From: an uncultured Pelagibacteraceae bacterium
GTDB lineage: Bacteria > Pseudomonadota > Alphaproteobacteria > Pelagibacterales > Pelagibacteraceae
Length of the DNA stretch: 64,000 nucleotides
Reading direction: 5' to 3'
NCBI GenBank assembly: GCA_902529645.1
Contig: CABZXO010000001.1
Span: 1-64,000, forward strand
Shown here: piece after piece, positions 8,138-16,691 of the stretch
Layout: each line of letters starts with the position of its first letter
Numbering within the stretch: the stretch's first letter is position 1
The notes under the pieces: model-generated
What the model was told of the DNA's origin: nothing
What the model saw: the letters and a program-made list of their open reading frames with translations, nothing else
The model's database searches: none
Program-made: the position numbers and the translations under genes

Positions 8138-9154
8138 ATGTTTGAAAAATTAGAAGATCTAGCAAAAAATAATAAAAAAATATCAGACTTTCACATTAGA
8201 GCTGGATCACCTCTAGCTTACAGAGCAACAGGTGAGATTATAAAAGTTCAAGAAGTAATAGTTACAGCTCAAGATTTAAAAGATCTTCTATCAATGAACT
8301 GTAATGAGGAAGAATTAGAAAAGTTTGAACGAACTCATGAACTTGATACAGCGGTAAGTTTAAGTGGACTAAGATTTAGAGCAAACTTTTATAAAACAAT
8401 CAATGGTCCTGCATGCGTTTGTAGAAGAGTAGAAAGTAAAATTCCTGACATGGATCAATTTAATTTACCACAAGCTCTTTATGATATTGTTGACTTTCAC
8501 AAAGGTTTAGTTTTAGTGACTGGTCCAACAGGTTCAGGTAAGTCAACTACATTAGCTGCAATTGTAAATGAAATTAATAAGACCAGAACTTCAAATATAA
8601 TAACTGTTGAGGATCCAGTTGAGTTTATTCACACTGATAATCAAAGTATTGTTTCTCATCGAGAAGTTGGAAAACAAACTCAATCATTTGCTGCAGCATT
8701 AAAAGCAGCTTTAAGAGAAGATCCTGATGTAATTCTAGTTGGAGAGATGAGAGATTTAGAAACAATTAGTCTAGCACTAACTGCTGCTGAAACAGGTCAC
8801 TTAGTTTTTGGTACATTGCATACAAGTGGTGCGCCAAGTACAATTAATAGAATAATTGATGTGTTCCCGCCTGAACAACAAGAACAAATTCGTGCACAAA
8901 TTTCAACCTCATTAAAAATGGTAGTTACGCAAAGATTATTAAAAACAAAAGATGGTCAAGGAAGAGTGGGAGCATTTGAAATAATGAAATGTACTCCACC
9001 AATTCAAAACTTAATCCGTGAAGCTAAAATTCACCAAATTCCCAGTATCATGCAAACTGCAGTAAGAGATGGTATGATTACAATGGATAAATCTTTAGAA
9101 GAATTGGTTAAGTCAGGAAAAATAGATCCAGGTGCAGCAAAAGCAGGACATTAA
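8138..9154 (+). CDS. pilT: type IV pilus retraction ATPase PilT/PilU
   Basis: This hexameric ATPase drives pilus retraction, which underlies twitching and DNA uptake. The 338-residue length fits PilT/PilU. Walker A is GPTGSGKSTT at 129-138, the Asp box is TVEDPVEF near 156-163, Walker B is DPDVILVGEMRD at 195-206, and the His box is GTLHTSGAPSTINR. No zinc cysteine quartet is present, which separates it from PilB. The C-terminal PIQNLIREAK resembles the AIRNLIRE motif of PilT. It heads the rightward prepilin run, and its 3' end overlaps the first prepilin gene by 23 bp. Only one retraction ATPase occurs in the window. Confidence 0.93.
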   Translation: MFEKLEDLAKNNKKISDFHIRAGSPLAYRATGEIIKVQEVIVTAQDLKDLLSMNCNEEELEKFERTHELDTAVSLSGLRFRANFYKTINGPACVCRRVESKIPDMDQFNLPQALYDIVDFHKGLVLVTGPTGSGKSTTLAAIVNEINKTRTSNIITVEDPVEFIHTDNQSIVSHREVGKQTQSFAAALKAALREDPDVILVGEMRDLETISLALTAAETGHLVFGTLHTSGAPSTINRIIDVFPPEQQEQIRAQISTSLKMVVTQRLLKTKDGQGRVGAFEIMKCTPPIQNLIREAKIHQIPSIMQTAVRDGMITMDKSLEELVKSGKIDPGAAKAGH

Positions 9155-9788
9155 AGGTTTTACCATTTTAGAACTACTAGTTGTTATTACTATAGTAGCT
9201 ATCGTCTCTGCTGTTGGTTATCCAAATTTTATGGAGTGGAGTGAAGATAGAAAAGTTAGAAAAGCCTCTGAACAAATTGCTTCGATGCTCACAAACATTA
9301 ACACTCAACTTCAAAGAGGTAATTTTCAATACGTTCAGTTTCAAATAATTCCTGGAGGTACTTCATCAACAACAATTAGAACTAAAGGAATATATCAGGA
9401 TACTTATTCAAAAAACTTGAATTCCAAATCGGGGATTCAATGTAGTAAAGATAATGCTTATTGGGATGAAACTGTACAAGAAATAGTTATTGATACTCCA
9501 GTCCATACAGACAAGCAAGGTTCTGTATGTTTTTCAAAAGATGGAACTAAGTTCTTACAAACTGGATCATTAGAAAATCAAACTAGATTTTTTGTTAATG
9601 GCGAAGAGGTAAAAGATTATGCGCTAGTTTGTAGAGAAAGTAACGCAAAACAAATTGGTGGAAAATGTGATATTAAAACTCTTGGTAAAAAAAATGGCTT
9701 AACAAAACCTGCCTACTTGGTTCTATGGTCAAGATTTGGTACAGTTACTAAATATAAATGGGGTAAAAGTGATTGGACAATTAGATAA
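9132..9788 (+). CDS. minor prepilin, FimT/GspH type
   Basis: The protein has a class III prepilin leader, MQQKQDIKG, cut before FTILE with Glu at position +5, then an unbroken hydrophobic helix (about 10-30) and a 190-residue C-terminal domain with four or five cysteines. It fits the FimT/GspH minor pilins that help start pilus assembly. The only usable start ahead of the leader is a GTG at 9132, inside the pilT 3' end, giving a 23-bp overlap and likely translational coupling. It must be processed by PilD (25622) at the inner membrane. Confidence 0.85.
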   Translation: MQQKQDIKGFTILELLVVITIVAIVSAVGYPNFMEWSEDRKVRKASEQIASMLTNINTQLQRGNFQYVQFQIIPGGTSSTTIRTKGIYQDTYSKNLNSKSGIQCSKDNAYWDETVQEIVIDTPVHTDKQGSVCFSKDGTKFLQTGSLENQTRFFVNGEEVKDYALVCRESNAKQIGGKCDIKTLGKKNGLTKPAYLVLWSRFGTVTKYKWGKSDWTIR

Positions 9789-10359
9789 AAGAATTTATGA
9801 AAAAGGAATAACCTTACTAGAAGCACTAGTTTCTACAGCTATTATTGGCATTGGCTTTGTAGCAATATTCCAAATGGTTAATTATTCTGTTCAATCTATC
9901 GATATCTCAAGTGAGAGAACAAAATCTAATTATTTGGTAGGTATGGTAGCAGAAGACTTAATTGCTGACAAAAACTCAACTTCCCCTAATAAAGATGTAA
10001 AATTTATGGATTTTTTAGTTTCACAGAAAGTATCAGGAACTAAATCATCTTGGAGAATGGGTAGCTGCTCAACTGGAACCACAACTACGGGTTCATTTAC
10101 TAATGCTGCTCAGAATAAATTTAAAAAATGGGATGATAGATTTTCTAAAAGAAGAATTAAATGTAAAGGATCACAAGATATAAAATTTTTAAAAGTTTTT
10201 GATATCTGTAACAATGGAGCTTCCGGAAATAACTGCACTTATAATAATACGCAAAAGTATCAAAATACTGGAATTTATGAAAAATGGTACTTAGGAAAGA
10301 TGGAGGTAAATATGAACGATGGTGGTAAGAAAAAATATCTTTACTTTCAAATCCATTAA
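9769..10359 (+). CDS. minor prepilin, PilV type
   Basis: A prepilin motif KG/ITLLEAL with Glu +5 precedes a hydrophobic helix and a Ser/Thr- and Cys-rich globular domain of about 160 residues. PilV-type proteins act with PilW, PilX and PilY1 at the pilus tip. The open frame extends to a TTG at 9736, but I prefer the GTG at 9769, which gives a 13-residue leader more usual for the class. Either start overlaps the previous prepilin gene. The stop is followed directly by the ATG of the pilW-like gene. Confidence 0.8.
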   Translation: MIGQLDKRIYEKGITLLEALVSTAIIGIGFVAIFQMVNYSVQSIDISSERTKSNYLVGMVAEDLIADKNSTSPNKDVKFMDFLVSQKVSGTKSSWRMGSCSTGTTTTGSFTNAAQNKFKKWDDRFSKRRIKCKGSQDIKFLKVFDICNNGASGNNCTYNNTQKYQNTGIYEKWYLGKMEVNMNDGGKKKYLYFQIH

Positions 10360-11199
10360 ATGAAAAAAAAATTAAGTTCAATTGCTGGTGTAACTTTAAT
10401 TGAAATTTTAATTGGTATTTTAATTTCTGTGGTGATGATGGCAGCAATGTTTACGTCATATACAGTTGTTAATAACTCTTACTCACAAGTTGCTGATCGA
10501 GCAAAAATTTCTACAGCTGGAAGGGATGTTATAGGAATGTTACTGCGAGATATACGACTTGCAGGATTTAAATATTTTAATGATAATATTCCAACATCTA
10601 ATAAACATGCTCCTATCATTATTACTAAATCAAGTAATTTTGCACAGTCATGTGATAAAATTGAAATAGTTTACGGAACATTAGCAGGTAAACCAACTGG
10701 TGATCCTTTAAAGTATGAGTATGAAAGATATAAAATAACTTATGAGTGTAAAAAATCAAAAATTCCGAATAAGTCTGCTCCACCATTGCCAGGAAATAAG
10801 TATCCTCCAATTGATGCATTTGCAATTTATAAATCAAAAGAAAAATGGAACACCACAAGTAATAATTGGGATAATGGTGATACAGATAGTAATCCGAAAA
10901 CATATGGACCATCATTAGTTACAGATTATGTAAGTGATCTAGTTTTTAATGCAATTGATGATAAAGGTTTGTTAATTAAACCACCTCCTACCCCAACGAA
11001 TGCAACAAAAGATAAATTATATAAAATTAAAACAATTGATATTGCTTTAACAGTTAGATCAACAAAAGATTTTTTTAGAACCTCTAAAGAAAGATTAATC
11101 TTTGCAATGACAGATAAGTCAAGAAATATAAAAAAAACTGACAAATTTTTAAGAGATACAATTGTTGTAACAGCCCATGCTAGGAATATTGGATTATGA
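10360..11199 (+). CDS. minor prepilin, PilW type
   Basis: A 279-residue prepilin with leader MKKKLSSIAG cut before VTLIEIL (Glu +5), a hydrophobic helix rich in Ile, Val and Met, and a long C-terminal domain. The sequence after the helix (DRAKISTAGRDVIGMLLRDIRLAGF) is the typical PilW/GspJ alpha1-C pattern. Length and position, between PilV- and PilX-type genes, support PilW. It starts right after the previous stop (TAAATG) and overlaps the next gene by four bases (ATGA), so the minor prepilins form one translationally linked operon. Confidence 0.85.
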   Translation: MKKKLSSIAGVTLIEILIGILISVVMMAAMFTSYTVVNNSYSQVADRAKISTAGRDVIGMLLRDIRLAGFKYFNDNIPTSNKHAPIIITKSSNFAQSCDKIEIVYGTLAGKPTGDPLKYEYERYKITYECKKSKIPNKSAPPLPGNKYPPIDAFAIYKSKEKWNTTSNNWDNGDTDSNPKTYGPSLVTDYVSDLVFNAIDDKGLLIKPPPTPTNATKDKLYKIKTIDIALTVRSTKDFFRTSKERLIFAMTDKSRNIKKTDKFLRDTIVVTAHARNIGL

Positions 11200-11921
11200 T
11201 TAGAAAGAATGAAAAAGGGTTTGCTTTAGTCCTCTCATTAGTTTTAATGCTTGCAATGTCTTTAATGGGTGGTGCACTTATTGTTATGTCTGCAAGTGAT
11301 CATCAAAGTAATAATAAGAGTGATGAGTATCAACAAACCTTTTATGTAGCAGAAACCGCTTTGCTAGAAGGTGAAAAATACGTACTCAATCAATTTTTAG
11401 GTCCTTGGAATCCTTCAAATCATAAAAGAAATGTTGGGAGTAGAAATTTACCCTCTAATCAGAAATCTACTTTTACTGGTCAAATGCAAAAAGTGAATTA
11501 TACCACATCTGATAAATATTATTTTAATACTTCAAATTATTGTTTTAATAGTTTTCCAGATAAACCTGATAATCTTAAAGTCGTTGTTGGTGAAAGCTGG
11601 AATTTTGGTGATGTCATTCGGGATAGTTTTAATAAGAACGCCTCTAAAGCGGAGAAAGATGAAGCCGAAAGATTAAAGGGCTATTATTATGAATACTTTA
11701 TTACTAATATAGGTGCCGCTCCATTTAAAGGGTCAGGCTCAAGTGTAAAAAAACAAGCTGGAAATAGCGGACAAAATGGTATGGCTTACAGGATATATGG
11801 CTGTGGAATAAAGGCTGAAGAGCATGGATTTAACAAAAAAAACCAAAAACACTCCATTAATTCAGGATCTAAAAAAAGGATAGTTGTAGCCTTAGAAAGT
11901 ATAATTGTTTTACCAAAATAG
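11196..11921 (+). CDS. minor prepilin, PilX/GspK type
   Basis: The leader MIRKNEKG precedes FALVLSLVLMLAMSL. Residue +5 is Leu, not Glu; lack of Glu5 is usual for PilX/GspK proteins, which cap the pilus tip. The following segment, SDEYQQTFYVAETALLEGE, is the standard PilX_N pattern (AETAL with nearby acidic residues). The C-terminal domain (about 60-241) has a few cysteines and many Gly/Lys/Ser. The start codon overlaps the pilW-like stop (ATGA). A gap of 55 bp follows before the next gene. Confidence 0.85.
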   Translation: MIRKNEKGFALVLSLVLMLAMSLMGGALIVMSASDHQSNNKSDEYQQTFYVAETALLEGEKYVLNQFLGPWNPSNHKRNVGSRNLPSNQKSTFTGQMQKVNYTTSDKYYFNTSNYCFNSFPDKPDNLKVVVGESWNFGDVIRDSFNKNASKAEKDEAERLKGYYYEYFITNIGAAPFKGSGSSVKKQAGNSGQNGMAYRIYGCGIKAEEHGFNKKNQKHSINSGSKKRIVVALESIIVLPK

Positions 11922-11976
11922 ACCAATTTGAACGGTTTTAAAGTCTAATTAAATTTTGTTATATTATAATTAAAGA

Positions 11977-12516
11977 ATGAAAATTTTAATAAAAACTTTT
12001 TTAATTATAATTTTATCAATTAATCTTGCCTATTCAGCTTGCGATCTAATAGCAGAATTTGGAGAAAAAAAAGAAGTTTTTGAGAAAAGAGAAATTGCTA
12101 CAAGACCCTTTCCAATGGAATATGCTGAATTAGATGTTTATCCTATTTTAGCAAATGATGTTTGCCCTAACCAAAAATTAAACGATGTAGGCATTGAATA
12201 TAGATTTTTAAATGACGAGTTGGTTGCAGTCAATTTTGTTGCTTTAAATGATGATCGAAATTTAGTAACTGAAAAATTGACATTAATGAATTATGTAAAA
12301 AATAATTATCAAAAGTTTGACACTGGAAACAATCCAAACTCTTACGAAGGAGTTGAGGTAATAGAAAAAACAAATTTATTTATTGTATATCAAAGATTAA
12401 CTGGTGATGACGGGATTAAAAACGAGCAAATTTATATTTCAACACCTAAGCTAGATGAAAAATTATCAAAATTCTATGCTAAAAAAGAAATGGAAGAATT
12501 GAAGAATTCACAATGA
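11977..12516 (+). CDS. secreted protein of unknown function in the pilus-tip operon
   Basis: The protein has 179 residues: a signal peptide (about 1-20, ending YSA/C), then a mixed alpha/beta domain with two cysteines (C21 and one near residue 54) that could form a disulfide in the periplasm. It is not a prepilin, having no G/F-E5 motif. It lies between pilX and pilY1, a place often taken by pilE or another minor pilin, and its TGA overlaps the pilY1 ATG (ATGA). A chaperone or partner for the PilY1-like adhesin is a reasonable guess but nothing more. A TATAAT at 11965-11970 lies seven bases upstream of the ATG, with no clear ribosome site. Confidence 0.65.
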   Translation: MKILIKTFLIIILSINLAYSACDLIAEFGEKKEVFEKREIATRPFPMEYAELDVYPILANDVCPNQKLNDVGIEYRFLNDELVAVNFVALNDDRNLVTEKLTLMNYVKNNYQKFDTGNNPNSYEGVEVIEKTNLFIVYQRLTGDDGIKNEQIYISTPKLDEKLSKFYAKKEMEELKNSQ

Positions 12517-15500
12517 AATTAAAAAAAATTATATTTAGTTTTTTATTTATATTTTTAACAACAGAAAATTTATTTGCTAAAGCTTTGCCTCCAGGAACTG
12601 GTATTGGCGATGTTCCTGCAAACGTTTTAATATTACTAGATAAATCTGGAAGTATGGGATGGCGAATGAGTGGAGGGACTGCAAGTATGAGATTGCCTTA
12701 CGATGCCGATGCAGATGCCAGTGGTAACATACTAGTTTCTCAATTCGGTTATGATGGAGTTAAAAAGTTTTTATACGATACAGCCACAACAGACAGTGGC
12801 TTTGGAAATAAAGGAGTTTCTGGAAAAGGAAATGCTAAATATGAAGGAAATAGAAACTGTAAAACATCTTATTCATATAGTGGAGAAACCTATAACGGCA
12901 TTTTCTATACAACTGCATTTTATCAAAGATCAGTTGTGGCTATAAGAGCTAGCGATGGTCGATGTATGGATAAATATTATTTAGGTGGATACACCTACAA
13001 CATGACTATTAATCCAAGTACTGGAATGCTCTACGTAGGACATAGCGGTGGATTTAAAGCTATAAATCTAAATAATAACCAACAGTATAACTGCAATGTA
13101 CATTCACAACTTAGATATAGTTATGGTACTAAGGTAATGGGTGACTATATTTATTACTACCGTAGTAATACGATTTATAGATCTAAGTTAAACACTGGTG
13201 GTTCTGCGTGTCCTCAAAATAGTATTAGTGGAAGTTTCTATTATCCAGAAGGATCTTACGTTGGACTTGAGAGAGATCCAAATAATTCAAACGTCTTGTT
13301 TACTCAATCATGGAATAACAGCAGAATAAAAAAAATTACAGTTAACGCTTCAGGTAACGGCGCAACTACAAACTGGACAAAAGGAAGTAGAAGTAGATCG
13401 GCATCATCTACCAGCAGACTATATTTATATTTTCCATGGGGTTTAGGATGGGATGAAAATAACAACAGACTTCTTGCTGCAAATATGAATAATGGCCAAG
13501 TTCACGCTTTAGATCAAAATGGTGGGTGGATTAAGTCTATTGGTGGAGCTCCAAAAACAAGAATGCAGGCAGCGTATGAAGCTATAGAAGCAATAGTAAA
13601 AGACTCTTCATTAACTTCTGGGGTAGATTTTGGATTTGCTTACTGGTCTGCCGGAGCTTCTGGTTTTAATAGATGGCATGGAGACCATAAAACTGGGCAA
13701 GGATATTCAACACCTTGTAATTATTATAATTGTCTTAAAGTCCCTATTTATAAAGGCGGTGCTGCTCAAATTGCTAAAATGATAAGGACAGTTAATCCGG
13801 GTGGAGGTACGCACTTAGACTCAGCAATGAGAATTGCATCAAGGTATTATAAAAATACTACTTATTCACCTATAGATAAAAATCTAGATTGTCAAAATTC
13901 TTATGTAATTTTAATTGGTGATGGAGATTGGTTTTCACATACTCATAAAAGAGGGTTAAAAATAGTTAAAGATATTTACAAAAATAATAAGATTAAAACT
14001 TTCGCAATTGCATTTGGTACTGGTATCAGTGCAAATGGATACAGATATTTCCAAGACGTTGCAAAAGCAGGCGGCACAGGTAAGTCAATTGTAGCTACAA
14101 CTGGAGCTGCATTAACAGCTCAACTTAAAGCTAAAATTGGAGAAATCATTGCTGAAAAACTCTCGTTTACTGCTCCTGCAATTACAGCAACAATTGAAAA
14201 AGGTGGATCTTTATACCAAGCACAATTTGATTACCAACAAAATAAAGAATGGACAGGAACACTTACCAGAACAAAAATAAATTCAGATGGAAGTATTGAT
14301 GAAAATCACGTTGATAACTGGTCAGCACAAGATGTAGTTCCATCACCAAACTCAAGAAAAATCTGGAGCATAATCCCGGGTACTGACTATAAAACAGATT
14401 ATAATAACTTTAGAGATACATATGCTACAGAAATTGGAAATGTATTATCATTATATGAAAATGATATTCAAGATTATCATAGAAAAACAGATTCTCCTGG
14501 TGGGTCAAGTTTAAACAGAAGATGTGCAAGTTCTGCTGGAGTTCTAGATGGAACAGATGATGATTTAAAAGGATTAATAAATTTTGTAAGAGGAACAGAC
14601 TATTTTGACTACGATGGAGATTGTAATCTTACTGAAAAGAGAACAAAAGACGGAAAAAATATTTATCTAGGTGATATTTATCACTCACAGTTAATTGTAG
14701 TAGGTGCACCTGCTGCAGACACACAATTTCAAAATATCAATCAAGAAGCTTACTTTAGAAATGTAAATGGATATGTTTCATGGAAAGATTCTTTAAAAGC
14801 AAGAGATGATAATCCTGTTATTTATGCTGGCTCTAATAGCGGAATTCTTCATGCATTTGATGCAAACACTGGAAAAGAAAAATGGGGATTTGTTCCACCA
14901 TTAGTTACTCCATATTTACCTTTGGTTATGAATAACAATTTAAATCTTGCAAAAGGGGGAGGATCAAACGCAATCTTTGGAGTTGACGGTTCAATTGTTG
15001 CCCACGATATGTATTTTAAATCTCCATTAGATACTGCTAAAAAATGGCATACCATTTTGTTTGTTCCTTATGGACGAGGCGGAGCTGGAATGAGTGTATT
15101 AGATGTAACTAATCCAGATAAACCTTTGCACTTATGGTCAATTTTTAATGATAAAATTAATCATCGAGTATACAGAGTTGATCATAATCAAGTTATTTAT
15201 AATTATGATTATATTGGTAAATCGTATTCTCTTGCTTCATTTGCTGAAGCTATACAAGTTACAGATGAATTTACAAAAGACAATAGTATATCTAATACAT
15301 GCAACACATCGCTAACGACATCATGTTACAAAGGGAAAAAATGGACTTTCCCAGTTCAAGGAATTAAGAAAAGCGATATTTCAGTCACCTTTAACGATAA
15401 AAATTATACTAATTTTACTGTAACAACGAATTCAAGTGGTGATACGGAAATCACTTTTGGAACTGAGATGACCTACTCAGCAGATAGTGGAGATACAAAT

Positions 15501-16691
15501 ACAAGTTCATTGTTAGGGGTATTTATAAAAGCAGGATCAAAAGCTACAGGTGTACAAACAAATCCAGAGTATGATTATAGTGAGCTAGGTGAAACATGGT
15601 CAGATCCAAGAATATTCAGAATTCCAAACAATGGTGCTGGAGATAATAATATTCTCGATGATGTATATGTGGCTGTTATGGGTGGTGGGTACGGAACTCA
15701 GTTCGAAGGAGTTGGATCTAATTTAACTTTAATAAATTTAGAAGATGAAACGAACCCTGGAAGCTTATATAAAAGAATACAAATAGAAGACACTGAAGCT
15801 AGTGATATTGTAAATTCAGTTCCTTCATCTATAGTTTTAGTAACACCTGATACAGCATCTGGAGTTAATTACTCTGGAGGTTTAGCTTATGTTAGTGATC
15901 TAGAGGGAAAAATAACCAAAGTGAATTTAACAAATATGAATGAAGATAATAATGGAAATACAATTAAAATTTATGACACTACAACATTGTTTAATGCTGG
16001 TTCAACAAAAGCAAATGGAAGATATATGTATCACGCTATGGATGCAACCATTGGAGATACGACAAATTCCATGTGGTTGTTTGCTGGAACAGGTGATTAC
16101 GAAAGAATAAATGATACTACTTCTGGAGTACAAAACTTCATGCTTGGAATTAAAGATGTAAATTATCCATTCTTTAAAGATGTAGCAGTGCCGGCAAAAG
16201 CTGATACCATTACAAAATGTAAAAATACCACTGATGATACAACAGGAGCAAACTGTCCTCAAAATGCCGACAAAGGTTGGTACATAAATTTAAAAGATTA
16301 CGCTAAAGTTTCTGCTGAACCAACTGTATATCGTGGTCAAGTTTACTTTCCAATATATGAGCCAACAAAATCTGTAAACAAGTGTAGCTTAGGGGACGCT
16401 TATATCTGTGGTGTTGATGATGAATGTGGAACAAATGCTTCATCTGAGCTTGGACAAACATTAGGTAAAAAAAATAAATGTGCTTGGGTTGGGCAAGGAG
16501 TATTATCTAAAATCGTAACATTTGGAGACACTCTTTTTGCTAATATAGCAGGTAAAGTAGATTGTAGCAAAATTACAGATCAAAAGAAAAAGAAGGAATG
16601 TGAAGATAGTAAAAAGAAAGATTTAATAAGTATTAAAGCTGGTTCAGGTCAGGTTAGCACTTATAGAAATTCTTGGAGACATAATTTTTAA
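12513..16691 (+). CDS. pilY1: PilY1-like pilus-tip adhesin with split vWA domain
   Basis: PilY1 proteins sit at the pilus tip, bind surfaces or calcium, and promote extension. This 1392-residue version has a signal peptide (1-22), then the first strand of a von Willebrand A domain with the MIDAS motif DKSGS at 43-47. About 290 residues follow with six-bladed-propeller-like repeats (for example NMTINPSTGMLYVG near 163-176 and GLGWDENNNRLLAA near 310-323). The vWA domain then resumes at about 346, with a MIDAS Thr (GGGTHLDS, near 433) and a GDGD turn at 469-472. The C-terminal half (about 720-1300) is the PilY1 beta-propeller, including PVIYAGSNSGILHAFDANTG. Cysteines are clustered near the end. 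The propeller insertion into vWA is unusual. Confidence 0.92.
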   Translation: MKLKKIIFSFLFIFLTTENLFAKALPPGTGIGDVPANVLILLDKSGSMGWRMSGGTASMRLPYDADADASGNILVSQFGYDGVKKFLYDTATTDSGFGNKGVSGKGNAKYEGNRNCKTSYSYSGETYNGIFYTTAFYQRSVVAIRASDGRCMDKYYLGGYTYNMTINPSTGMLYVGHSGGFKAINLNNNQQYNCNVHSQLRYSYGTKVMGDYIYYYRSNTIYRSKLNTGGSACPQNSISGSFYYPEGSYVGLERDPNNSNVLFTQSWNNSRIKKITVNASGNGATTNWTKGSRSRSASSTSRLYLYFPWGLGWDENNNRLLAANMNNGQVHALDQNGGWIKSIGGAPKTRMQAAYEAIEAIVKDSSLTSGVDFGFAYWSAGASGFNRWHGDHKTGQGYSTPCNYYNCLKVPIYKGGAAQIAKMIRTVNPGGGTHLDSAMRIASRYYKNTTYSPIDKNLDCQNSYVILIGDGDWFSHTHKRGLKIVKDIYKNNKIKTFAIAFGTGISANGYRYFQDVAKAGGTGKSIVATTGAALTAQLKAKIGEIIAEKLSFTAPAITATIEKGGSLYQAQFDYQQNKEWTGTLTRTKINSDGSIDENHVDNWSAQDVVPSPNSRKIWSIIPGTDYKTDYNNFRDTYATEIGNVLSLYENDIQDYHRKTDSPGGSSLNRRCASSAGVLDGTDDDLKGLINFVRGTDYFDYDGDCNLTEKRTKDGKNIYLGDIYHSQLIVVGAPAADTQFQNINQEAYFRNVNGYVSWKDSLKARDDNPVIYAGSNSGILHAFDANTGKEKWGFVPPLVTPYLPLVMNNNLNLAKGGGSNAIFGVDGSIVAHDMYFKSPLDTAKKWHTILFVPYGRGGAGMSVLDVTNPDKPLHLWSIFNDKINHRVYRVDHNQVIYNYDYIGKSYSLASFAEAIQVTDEFTKDNSISNTCNTSLTTSCYKGKKWTFPVQGIKKSDISVTFNDKNYTNFTVTTNSSGDTEITFGTEMTYSADSGDTNTSSLLGVFIKAGSKATGVQTNPEYDYSELGETWSDPRIFRIPNNGAGDNNILDDVYVAVMGGGYGTQFEGVGSNLTLINLEDETNPGSLYKRIQIEDTEASDIVNSVPSSIVLVTPDTASGVNYSGGLAYVSDLEGKITKVNLTNMNEDNNGNTIKIYDTTTLFNAGSTKANGRYMYHAMDATIGDTTNSMWLFAGTGDYERINDTTSGVQNFMLGIKDVNYPFFKDVAVPAKADTITKCKNTTDDTTGANCPQNADKGWYINLKDYAKVSAEPTVYRGQVYFPIYEPTKSVNKCSLGDAYICGVDDECGTNASSELGQTLGKKNKCAWVGQGVLSKIVTFGDTLFANIAGKVDCSKITDQKKKKECEDSKKKDLISIKAGSGQVSTYRNSWRHNF

